This document shows positions 53,666-61,933 of a stretch of DNA of 64,000 bases, piece after piece. Origin of the DNA: Arenibacter antarcticus (lineage in GTDB: Bacteria > Bacteroidota > Bacteroidia > Flavobacteriales > Flavobacteriaceae); contig NZ_CP166679.1 of assembly GCF_041320605.1 (NCBI RefSeq), positions 3,086,001 through 3,150,000 on the forward strand. Reading direction: 5' to 3'. The translations under genes were made by a program, and so were the position numbers. The stretch's first letter is position 1. The number at the start of each line of letters is the position of its first letter. A model generated the notes under the pieces. It saw only the letters and a program-made list of their open reading frames with translations, ran no database searches and was not told the origin of the DNA.

Positions 53666-54289
53666 ATGGGAAGAAAAAGTTTGAAGGATGTTCGGCAAAA
53701 GGAGATTGTCGAAGCTTTTTATAAGGTGGCACGTAGGGAGGGTCTAATACACGCTTCGATGGCTAAGGTGGCAAGGGAAATGGGGATTAATTCCAGTTTG
53801 GTATCCCATTATTTCGGATCCAAGAATGCCTTGATTTTTGGGCTTATAAAATTTATACTTGAATCCTATAAGAATTTTTACACTTTAGAGTATGTGGAGG
53901 CGGAGTATGGATCTCGGCTGAAAAATATTATTGACAACCTATTCTCTAGGGAATGGAACAATTTGATAGATGATGAGGTATTTTATGACTGCTTTACCTT
54001 GGTATTCCGCGATAAGAATATTAAGGCTGCATACAAAGAATTGCACGAACATTTGAGAGCATGGCTTACAGAGGCCATTGAGGAGGCTAAACAAAACGGG
54101 GAGGTGCAAGTAGACAACCCTGAGAGTGCGGCAGACCTTATTTTTATTTTGGTGGAAGGTTCGTATTACTATCTCTCCATGTACGATAAGGGGGAAGAGT
54201 ATTGCAAAAAACAGAACCGATATAAGCATGCCGCTATGGATATCCTAAAATTCGAGGATCTAGATAGTGTCGCACCTCAAATCGAATAA
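53666..54289 (+). CDS. betI: TetR-family regulator, BetI-like
   Basis: 207 aa. The N-terminal HTH (ASMAKVAREMGINSSLVSHYFGSKNALIFGLI) has the SLVSHYF...K recognition helix of BetI proteins, and the C-terminal domain has the length and the helix SAADLIFILVEGSYYYLSMYD expected of the ligand pocket. BetI represses choline-to-betaine genes until choline is present. Its operator-like palindrome precedes the gene, and betB, betA and the transporter follow on the same strand. The symbol rests on similarity, context and operator, not on a BLAST result. Confidence 0.82.
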   Translation: MGRKSLKDVRQKEIVEAFYKVARREGLIHASMAKVAREMGINSSLVSHYFGSKNALIFGLIKFILESYKNFYTLEYVEAEYGSRLKNIIDNLFSREWNNLIDDEVFYDCFTLVFRDKNIKAAYKELHEHLRAWLTEAIEEAKQNGEVQVDNPESAADLIFILVEGSYYYLSMYDKGEEYCKKQNRYKHAAMDILKFEDLDSVAPQIE

Positions 54290-54426
54290 AGGGATTTGTA
54301 AGGCGGATAAAATAGACACTATTGTAGTCAAGTGTTAGGTAATTAAACGGGATTGGAAAAAATTCTCGCGGGCACTTGGAAGTGATATAATTATTGAAAT
54401 AGTATATTAAAATTAAAGGAGAATCG

Positions 54427-55887
54427 ATGGTAGAGCAAAATTCATTTTTATATTATGATGGGGCGAAACGTGAGGCAACATCCGACCGGTATTTTGACAA
54501 TATTAATCCGGCTACAGGAAAGTTGACCCATACAATACGGTCTGCCTCTGCTGATGACGTAGAAGCGGCGGTGAGGTCCGCAGCATCCGGGTTTCAAGTT
54601 TGGTCTGCCATGTCGCCAACGGAACGTGGCCGCATTCTTCGAAAAGCAGCCGAGATATTACGCTCCAGAAACGAAGAAATCGCCAAAATTGAAGTAGAGG
54701 ATACAGGGAAGCCACTTTCAGAGGCTATTTCGGTGGATATCCATTCGGGAGCCGATGCCTTGGAATATTATGGAGGAATTGCCGCTTCCCTCCATGGGGA
54801 ACATTACGATTTAGGTGGAAGCTTTGCTTACACCCGAAGGGAGCCTTTGGGGATATGTGCAGGGATAGGGGCATGGAACTATCCGGTGCAGATTGCATGC
54901 TGGAAATCTGCTCCTGCCTTGGCCTGCGGTAATGCTATGATCTTTAAGCCTGCGGAACTCACCCCCCGCTCTGCGGTATTGCTAGCTGAAGTATTTACAG
55001 AGGCCGGTCTGCCAGACGGAGTGTTCAACGTGGTACAGGGCGAGGCCGAAGTTGGCCAGATGTTAACCCGCCATCCCAAAATACGTAAGGTCTCCCTGAC
55101 AGGAGAAGTGGGAACCGGTAAAAAAGTAATGGCCGATGCCGCTGCTACTCTGAAACATGTCACCTTGGAACTAGGAGGCAAGTCACCCTTGATCATATTT
55201 GACGATGCAGATTTGGATGAGGCCGTAAATGGTGCGATGTTGGCCAATTTTTATACTCAAGGAGAAATCTGCTCCAATGGGACCCGTGTTTATGTGGCTG
55301 AATCCGTGAAAGCGAGTTTTTTGGAAAAGTTGGTAGCCAAGACCAAGCAATTAAAACTGGGTGATCCCATCGAGATGGACACGCAGGTTGGTGCTTTGAT
55401 CAGTGAGGGGCATTTGAAAAAAGTCCTTAATTATATTGAACAGGGGAAAAAGGAGGCTAAACTAATTATAGGCGGAGATCGTCGTACTGATGTTGAGGGG
55501 TGTTATGGTGGTTATTTTGTAACTCCTGCTATTTTTGAAGCCAATGAGGAATCGGCCAGTATTGTTCAGGAGGAAATTTTTGGTCCGGTAATGACGGTTT
55601 TGACGTTTAAAGAGGAAAAGGAAGTTGTGCAACGTGCCAATGACACTATCTATGGTTTGGCAGCCGGAGTATTTACCCGTGACTTGGCAAGGGCACACCG
55701 AGTAGTACATCAATTAGAGGCTGGGATGTGCTGGATCAATAATTACAACATCACTCCGGTAGAAATACCTTTTGGACCTTATAAGCAATCCGGGATGGGC
55801 AAAGAGAATGGTCTTGCCACCTTGAATGCTTACAGCCAGTTAAAAACAATTTATGTGGAAATGGATAAGATCGATAGTCCTTATTAA
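54427..55887 (+). CDS. betB: Betaine aldehyde dehydrogenase
   Basis: 486 aa, NAD(P)-dependent aldehyde dehydrogenase. [24 protein letters not shown] is the BetB-type cofactor region; LELGGKSP has the general-base Glu (about 248), and [14 protein letters not shown] has the nucleophilic Cys (about 281). The end [16 protein letters not shown] is also typical. It oxidises betaine aldehyde to glycine betaine, the second step from choline. A good Shine-Dalgarno (AAAGGAGA) precedes the ATG. Confidence 0.93.
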   Translation: MVEQNSFLYYDGAKREATSDRYFDNINPATGKLTHTIRSASADDVEAAVRSAASGFQVWSAMSPTERGRILRKAAEILRSRNEEIAKIEVEDTGKPLSEAISVDIHSGADALEYYGGIAASLHGEHYDLGGSFAYTRREPLGICAGIGAWNYPVQIACWKSAPALACGNAMIFKPAELTPRSAVLLAEVFTEAGLPDGVFNVVQGEAEVGQMLTRHPKIRKVSLTGEVGTGKKVMADAAATLKHVTLELGGKSPLIIFDDADLDEAVNGAMLANFYTQGEICSNGTRVYVAESVKASFLEKLVAKTKQLKLGDPIEMDTQVGALISEGHLKKVLNYIEQGKKEAKLIIGGDRRTDVEGCYGGYFVTPAIFEANEESASIVQEEIFGPVMTVLTFKEEKEVVQRANDTIYGLAAGVFTRDLARAHRVVHQLEAGMCWINNYNITPVEIPFGPYKQSGMGKENGLATLNAYSQLKTIYVEMDKIDSPY

Positions 55888-56093
55888 ATCCCAAATTGAA
55901 CAAATAAATTTCAATAAACTAACCTAGCATAAATGAGCATTAACCAATTTTGGGAATCAATTCTTAAAAAGGGGATGTTCAAAAATTTTTATTCGAGAAC
56001 AAGATAGTTATACACGTTCTCAGCCTGCCCAACCAGCCCTTAAGGCAGGATTTTAATTAGTTTATCATCAAATAATGACAAAAATCTAAACGT

Positions 56094-57713
56094 ATGAATT
56101 ACGATTATATAATAATTGGCGGGGGTTCTGCAGGATCTGTACTTGCCAATAGGCTAAGTAAAGACCCAACCAACCTAGTTCTGGTCCTAGAAGCAGGTAG
56201 GCCTGATTATCGGTTCGACTTTCGAATCCACATGCCTGCCGCACTTAGTTATTTATTAACAGGGACGTTCTATAATTGGGGATATTCCTCCGATCCAGAG
56301 CCTTTTATGAACCAACGTAGAATCGCTCAGCCCAGGGGCAAGGTGTTGGGGGGCTCCAGTTCCATAAACGGAATGATCTGGATCCGAGGTAATAAGGGGG
56401 ATTACAATAAATGGGCAAAGGAAAAGGGATTAGGCCATTGGGACTATGCGCATGTGCTGCCTTATTTTAAAAAATTGGAGACACGGCTTGTAGGTCCAGA
56501 CAAATACCATGGGGATAAAGGCCCTTTAAAACTCACAACCCCAAAAAACGAAAATCCGTTGTTCAAGGCGTTTTTCGAATCGGTCCAAGAAGCCGGATAT
56601 CCTTTGACCGATGATGTTAACGGGGCTCAGCAAGAAGGCTTTGGTAAGTTCGACCAAACAATATACCAGGGAAGACGGCGTAGCGCCGCGCGTTCCTATC
56701 TACATCCCGTAAAAAACAGACCCAACCTAACGGTACATACCAAGGCAATGGTCCACAGGATTCTTTTTGATGGAAAAAAGGCCGTAGGCGTGGAATACAA
56801 AAAGGGCGGAAAAATGTTTAAGGCCGAGGCCTCAAGTGAGGTGATTTTATGTGGAGGGGCCATTAATTCGCCACAATTGCTTCAACTCTCGGGGATAGGA
56901 GATGCGGATGAATTAAAGCACCACGGCATTCCAGTTGTCCAAAATTTGCCAGGCGTTGGCGCAAACCTGCAAGACCATTTGGAGGTCTATATGCAATGGG
57001 CCTGCAAGGAACCTATAAGCGAGTACCCCAATCTTAGCCCCTGGCGAGCTCCAAAAATTGGGCTAGATTGGCTTTTTCGACGTAAAGGTCCGGGCGCCAC
57101 TAATCACTTTGAGGCAGGAGGGTTTATCAAAAGTAGAAAGGAAAAACCCTATCCAGACCTTCAATACCACTTTTTACCGTTAGCCATCCGGTACGATGGC
57201 TCCGCCCCGTCTGAAGGCCACGGCTTTCAGTTGCACGTGGGTCCGATGAATACAGATGTCAGTGGGCATGTAAAGATTAAGTCCTCTGATCCTTACGAAG
57301 CGCCATCCATCCTGTTCAATTACTTATCTACCCAACAGGAACGGGAGGATTGGGTTGCTGCCGTTAGAAAGACCAGAGAGTTGATAGAAACTTCCGCTAT
57401 GGAAAAATACAGAGGCAAGGAAATATCGCCTGGAAAATCGGTACAGACCGAAGAAGAGATCTTGGATTGGGTTGCACGGGAAGGGGAAAGTGCATACCAC
57501 CCCAGTTGTACCTGTAAGATGGGACTAGATGATATGGCAGTAGTAGATGACGAGCTTAGGGTTCACGGGGTGCAAAATCTTAGAGTGGTAGATGCGTCCG
57601 TTATGCCTTCTATTACCAATGGCAATATCTATGCTCCCGTTATGATGATCGCTGAAAAAGCGGCCGACCTCATTCTTGGGCATCCCACCTTGCCTCCCGA
57701 AACAGGAGTATGA
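56094..57713 (+). CDS. betA: Choline dehydrogenase
   Basis: 539 aa GMC flavoenzyme. YIIIGGGSAGSVLANRL is the FAD motif; QPRGKVLGGSSSINGMIWIRG and GAINSPQLLQLSGIG are the GMC signatures 1 and 2. The catalytic pair is His in YHPSCTCKMG (about 468) and the Asn/His region in NGNIYAPVMMIAEKAADLI. BetA oxidises choline to betaine aldehyde and further. The 206-bp gap upstream contains a GC hairpin (CCTGCC...GGCAGG, about 56023-56049). Confidence 0.94.
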   Translation: MNYDYIIIGGGSAGSVLANRLSKDPTNLVLVLEAGRPDYRFDFRIHMPAALSYLLTGTFYNWGYSSDPEPFMNQRRIAQPRGKVLGGSSSINGMIWIRGNKGDYNKWAKEKGLGHWDYAHVLPYFKKLETRLVGPDKYHGDKGPLKLTTPKNENPLFKAFFESVQEAGYPLTDDVNGAQQEGFGKFDQTIYQGRRRSAARSYLHPVKNRPNLTVHTKAMVHRILFDGKKAVGVEYKKGGKMFKAEASSEVILCGGAINSPQLLQLSGIGDADELKHHGIPVVQNLPGVGANLQDHLEVYMQWACKEPISEYPNLSPWRAPKIGLDWLFRRKGPGATNHFEAGGFIKSRKEKPYPDLQYHFLPLAIRYDGSAPSEGHGFQLHVGPMNTDVSGHVKIKSSDPYEAPSILFNYLSTQQEREDWVAAVRKTRELIETSAMEKYRGKEISPGKSVQTEEEILDWVAREGESAYHPSCTCKMGLDDMAVVDDELRVHGVQNLRVVDASVMPSITNGNIYAPVMMIAEKAADLILGHPTLPPETGV

Positions 57714-57756
57714 AAAACTATAAACTCCACAAAATAACTAATAAAGCCAATCCCCT

Positions 57757-59364
57757 ATGTTTGACCATAAAACGATAAAGACGTTACTACCTACACTATA
57801 CCTCATTCTGGCATTGACTTTGGCCGGTGCATATCTTTATCTATTTACGGATTCTCCCGTTTTTTGGCCCGGCTTTATAGCCATGATATTTTTTTACGGG
57901 CTAATTTTTTATATGGGGACGTATGCGGCCACTATGCGGCAATCTGGAAGTGGGGCAGACGATATCTTGTTGGCGGGGAGGAGTATTCCCCTATGGATAG
58001 GAATCTTTACGATGAGCGCCACATGGGTGGGCGGTGGTTACATCAACGGGGCCGCCGAATATACATACGACAGTAATTATGGCCTAATGTGGGTGCAGGC
58101 ACCATGGGGCTATGGACTAAGCCTCATAATTGGTGGCCTGTTCTTTGCTAGGAAAATGCGACGATTTCGTTTCAAGACCATACTCGATCCACTATCACAA
58201 CGGTATGGCAAAAAAATGACGGTACTTCTCTATTTTCCAGCTTTGTTGGGTGAAATATTCTGGACCGCTGCCATATTAACCGCTTTAGGAGCAACATTTG
58301 CCACTATTCTCGGTCTGGATATACGAACAGCCATTGTAATGTCTTCCCTGATAGCGATCGCTTATACGGCCATTGGAGGAATGTGGGCGGTGGCATTGAC
58401 GGATGTAGTGCAACTTTGTCTGCTAATTTTTGGATTGATAATGGTAATCCCGTTTGCACTCGATCAAGTAGGAGGATGGGATCTTGTCTGGAGTAAGTAC
58501 CAATCAAATATGGGTGATATGGCACATTTCCTGCCCACAAAGGAAGCGTTGGGTGATTATTATTATAATTGGTGGGATTTTGCCCTTCTCCTTGTTTTTG
58601 GAGGTATTCCGTGGCAGGTTTACTTTCAGCGGGTCTTATCTTCCAAAAATGAAAAGACTGCCATGCGGTTGTCCATTATTGCAGGCTTTGTCTGTATCCT
58701 TGCAGCTATACCGCCTGTAATGATCGGAATGATCGGCCAGTCGGTTGAGTCATGGGAGGCATTTGGAGCGCCAGGTCCTCCAGAAAACTCCGCATTGATA
58801 CTTCCATATGTAGTACGCTATCTAACGCCAAGTGTTGTAGCCACTATTGGTCTCGGTGCCATTGCCGCCGCTGTAATGTCCTCCGTGGATTCCTCTATAC
58901 TCTCAGCATCCTCTATGACCAGTTGGAACGTTTACCGACCAATTTTTAAACCAAAGGTGTCGAACGAAGGTCTAGCAAAGGTGATTAAACGGTGTATCTG
59001 GATCATTGGAATTGCAGCTACCTTATTGGCACTCAACATTACCAGTGTTTACGCATTGTGGTTCCTATGTAGTGATTTTGTCTATGTATTACTGTTCCCA
59101 CAACTGGTTACCGCATTGTTTTTTAAGAAGGCAAATTTCATCGGATCCTTGGCTGGATTTATAGTCAGCTTTATTTTGCGCTTTGGTGGCGGAGATGCTA
59201 CTTTGGGTATTCCCATACTTCTAGACTACCCCATGACGCAGGGTGGAGAAGTGCTATTTCCGTTTAGAACCTTTGCAATGGCCTCAGGGATGATTACTAT
59301 CTTTGTAGTTTCCTTGATTACGCAAAAATGGTACCCTCCAAAACCTTTAAAAATCGTAACGTAA
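57757..59364 (+). CDS. Sodium/choline symporter resembling animal CHT1 (SLC5A7)
   Basis: 535 aa with about 13 membrane helices, an SSS-family symporter. The segments LAGRSIPLWIGIFTMSATWV, GGGYINGAAEYTYD, PALLGEIFWTAAIL, GGIPWQVYFQRVLSS and AAVMSSVDSSILSASSM follow the neuronal high-affinity choline transporter CHT1 almost residue for residue as I recall it, far more than they follow proline or glucose members. It would import choline made outside the inner membrane. It is 44 bp after betA, in one operon. Confidence 0.85.
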   Translation: MFDHKTIKTLLPTLYLILALTLAGAYLYLFTDSPVFWPGFIAMIFFYGLIFYMGTYAATMRQSGSGADDILLAGRSIPLWIGIFTMSATWVGGGYINGAAEYTYDSNYGLMWVQAPWGYGLSLIIGGLFFARKMRRFRFKTILDPLSQRYGKKMTVLLYFPALLGEIFWTAAILTALGATFATILGLDIRTAIVMSSLIAIAYTAIGGMWAVALTDVVQLCLLIFGLIMVIPFALDQVGGWDLVWSKYQSNMGDMAHFLPTKEALGDYYYNWWDFALLLVFGGIPWQVYFQRVLSSKNEKTAMRLSIIAGFVCILAAIPPVMIGMIGQSVESWEAFGAPGPPENSALILPYVVRYLTPSVVATIGLGAIAAAVMSSVDSSILSASSMTSWNVYRPIFKPKVSNEGLAKVIKRCIWIIGIAATLLALNITSVYALWFLCSDFVYVLLFPQLVTALFFKKANFIGSLAGFIVSFILRFGGGDATLGIPILLDYPMTQGGEVLFPFRTFAMASGMITIFVVSLITQKWYPPKPLKIVT

Positions 59365-59518
59365 ATTACCCATGTGAAGGGTTTAAAGGTAATGCAGAGT
59401 AGGCCTTATTCTCCCATTCTCTTAAAAAAGAATCAACGCGTTGTGTTTTTTGGGTGATTAATCTACAGAATGGTGGTAGGTTTAAGTTCCTACGATCTTA
59501 CAATAGCGAATTGCAAGT

Positions 59519-59797
59519 TTGGTAAAAACCCATGACGATATTGAGAATTCTATAGAAATAAATAGTGCAAATTTGAGGCAACTAGGAGGGAGGATAAACT
59601 TTATTGACAATAAGATCACTAATTTGAGATCCTTGAACTTCACAGGTAATGGTACTAGAAATAACTACGAAACTCGGATCCGTATTTCGGACAGAAAAGC
59701 CATCAAGGAACTGGTCACTGAATTTGATGCACTATTCCATAATGAAGACTACTTGGAAAAGGAGCTGATCGAAGGGGAGGAGGGAACGGTATGTTGA
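59519..59797 (+). pseudogene. C-terminal remnant of a phospholipase D-like protein
   Basis: About 92 codons from a TTG. GGRINFIDNKITNLRSLNFT, GNGTRNNYETRIRISD and ELVTEFDALFHNEDYLEKEL match the last HKD-like region of PLD-family proteins (usually HxKxxxIDxxxxxxGSxNFT). The His-x-Lys is replaced by Asn in part of the motif and the first half of the gene is missing. Confidence 0.5.
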
Positions 59798-59891
59798 GCC
59801 GAGGGATAAGGGGATTTTGAATTATAATTAAATGAAAATTGTATGTCTATTACGGTGTTGTAAAATGGAAGAAGAAGAATTGGTAATGATC

Positions 59892-60488
59892 TCAATCTGA
59901 GGTCAATTTTTCTGAGGTCAACCCCATAAATGCGTATAATATCATCTTGTATTTCTCCCCTAATTTTAGCCTTAGAATCCCAAAAGCTTTAGTGACTTGA
60001 GCTTCCACTGCTTTTATTGTTATATTTAAATGCTCCGATATTTCTCGATTGGTGAGACCCTCTTTTTTGCTCAAAATAAAAATCTCTCTACATTTAGGGG
60101 GTAGGTTATCAATTTCGGTATTCATCACCTTAATCATTCGCTCTAAATCATTTTCATGTGATTCCTCAACCACCACCTTTAAGGCCTCCACATATCTATT
60201 TTGCAATACCATAGTAGCTTTCTGCTGTTGGTAATGATTCACAAAGGCATTGTACACAGATTTGAATAGGAAACTTTGGATCGATAAATTGGGGTTCAAT
60301 GTTTTTCTAAATCTCCAGGTATTTAAAAACACATTTTGAACAATATCCTTTGCAGCATCTGGATTGCCTGACAAAGTCAGTGCATAAGCATATAGCCTTC
60401 TGTGGTAGGTATCCAACAAGATCATATAAGCTTTTTCATTTCCATGTATAAGTTGCTCAGTTAATTCTTCATTGTTATAGACTTCCAT
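59892..60488 (-). CDS. ECF sigma factor (FecI-like)
   Basis: 198 aa. Sigma region 2: NEKAYMILLDTYHRRLYAYALTLSGNPDAAKDIVQNVFLNTW; region 4: IDNLPPKCREIFILSKKEGLTNREISEHLNITIKAVEAQVTKAF. This is the Bacteroidetes SusC-linked ECF type. It is divergent from FecR, which differs from the usual tandem order. Confidence 0.92.
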   Translation of the reverse strand: MEVYNNEELTEQLIHGNEKAYMILLDTYHRRLYAYALTLSGNPDAAKDIVQNVFLNTWRFRKTLNPNLSIQSFLFKSVYNAFVNHYQQQKATMVLQNRYVEALKVVVEESHENDLERMIKVMNTEIDNLPPKCREIFILSKKEGLTNREISEHLNITIKAVEAQVTKAFGILRLKLGEKYKMILYAFMGLTSEKLTSD

Positions 60489-60606
60489 ACAAGCTTTATT
60501 GAATTTGCATCTAAAACTATGTATAATTTAGAAATAAAAAAAATTTCAACTAAAAAGGTAGGGTATTCTAAATCTGCTCTGTATTACTATAAATGTACAG
60601 TATAAA

Positions 60607-61767
60607 ATGATTACCCAAGAAATTGAACATCTTATTACAAAGTATCTTTTTCAATCAGCAAATGCTGAAGAATTGGATAGATTAAATACATGGATTCAAT
60701 ATCCAGGGAATGAGGTTATTTTTAAGGATTATGTTAAAACCCATTTCGCCATTACATTAGCTATGAACGATCCAGATACAGAGCAAATTAGATTGAAGTT
60801 ACTGAAGGAGATAAGAAAAGGCACTAGTGAAAAGAAGATCAGGCTTAAATCGGTTTATAAATATGCCGCAATCGCTCTATTTTTCGTGGGATTTGGGTAT
60901 TACCTTCAACAAACACTATTAGATAATATCCAAATAGAAAGAATTTCACCTAAGGTTGATGCGGTAACCTTGGAGTTTGGCAATGGGGAAGTTGAGATTA
61001 TTGCCGATGATGCCACTTCAGAGTTAGTAAATACTGAAGGAAAGGTGGTTGGTGTGCAAAAGGGTAAGAAATTGGTGTATGATAAAAATACCTCAGAGAT
61101 AAAATTAAGTTATAACACACTAAGTGTACCTAAGGGAAAGCAATTTTCTATTGAATTGTACGATGGGACTAAAGTCTTTTTAAACGCGGAGAGTTCTTTA
61201 AGATATCCAACAACCTTTTTGCCAAATGAAGGACGAAAAGTCTTTTTAACAGGGGAGGCATATTTTGAAGTAGCTCATAATAACAAATCTCCTTTTATTG
61301 TAAATACGCAACAGTTGGATATCAAGGTGTACGGGACCACTTTTAATGTTTCTAATTATCCAGAGGAGGAGTCCACGGAGGTAGTACTTCTTGAAGGTTC
61401 AGTAAGTCTTATGCATAACTCAAATCTAGATATTTCAAATAATGAGTTTTTCCTAGACCCTGGATTTAAAGGAAGTTATAATAAGGAAGCTAGAACTATA
61501 GACAAAGAAAAGGTAAACACTTCTATTTACACCTCATGGAGAAACGGAAACTTGGTATTTAGAGACCTTTCATTTGAAAAAATTATTCAAAAGCTAGAAC
61601 GACATTATAATGTGATCATAATCAACAACAATAAAACCTTGGCTAATGAAACCTTTAATGCCACTATTGAAACGCAGCATGAGACCATGGAACAGGTCCT
61701 GAATTACTTTAATAAGGTATATCAAATAGAATATCAAATAGTTGAAAATAAAATAATAATAAATTAA
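60607..61767 (+). CDS. FecR-family anti-sigma factor
   Basis: 386 aa. The N-terminal 80 residues bind sigma, the helix YAAIALFFVGFGYYL (about 88-103) crosses the membrane, and the periplasmic FecR domain contains LSVPKGKQFSIELYDGTKVFLNAESSLRYPTTF, GEAYFEVAHNNKSPFIVNT and GTTFNVSNYP. The terminal STN-like part (DLSFEKIIQKLERHYNVII) contacts the N-terminal signalling domain of the following SusC. The two divergent promoters share 118 bp. Confidence 0.93.
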   Translation: MITQEIEHLITKYLFQSANAEELDRLNTWIQYPGNEVIFKDYVKTHFAITLAMNDPDTEQIRLKLLKEIRKGTSEKKIRLKSVYKYAAIALFFVGFGYYLQQTLLDNIQIERISPKVDAVTLEFGNGEVEIIADDATSELVNTEGKVVGVQKGKKLVYDKNTSEIKLSYNTLSVPKGKQFSIELYDGTKVFLNAESSLRYPTTFLPNEGRKVFLTGEAYFEVAHNNKSPFIVNTQQLDIKVYGTTFNVSNYPEEESTEVVLLEGSVSLMHNSNLDISNNEFFLDPGFKGSYNKEARTIDKEKVNTSIYTSWRNGNLVFRDLSFEKIIQKLERHYNVIIINNNKTLANETFNATIETQHETMEQVLNYFNKVYQIEYQIVENKIIIN

Positions 61768-61933
61768 ACATTTCCATCATGACTTAACTCCAATGAAGTA
61801 AAGTAAATCATGTTACCTATTTAATGAAGTTTCAAACTTTCAAAGAAGAAATCGGGAAATGCTGTAACATCCCCCGATTTGGTAATGTGATTAAACCTAA
61901 AGTAAGTATAACCACTAATAAACATTCAAACTT

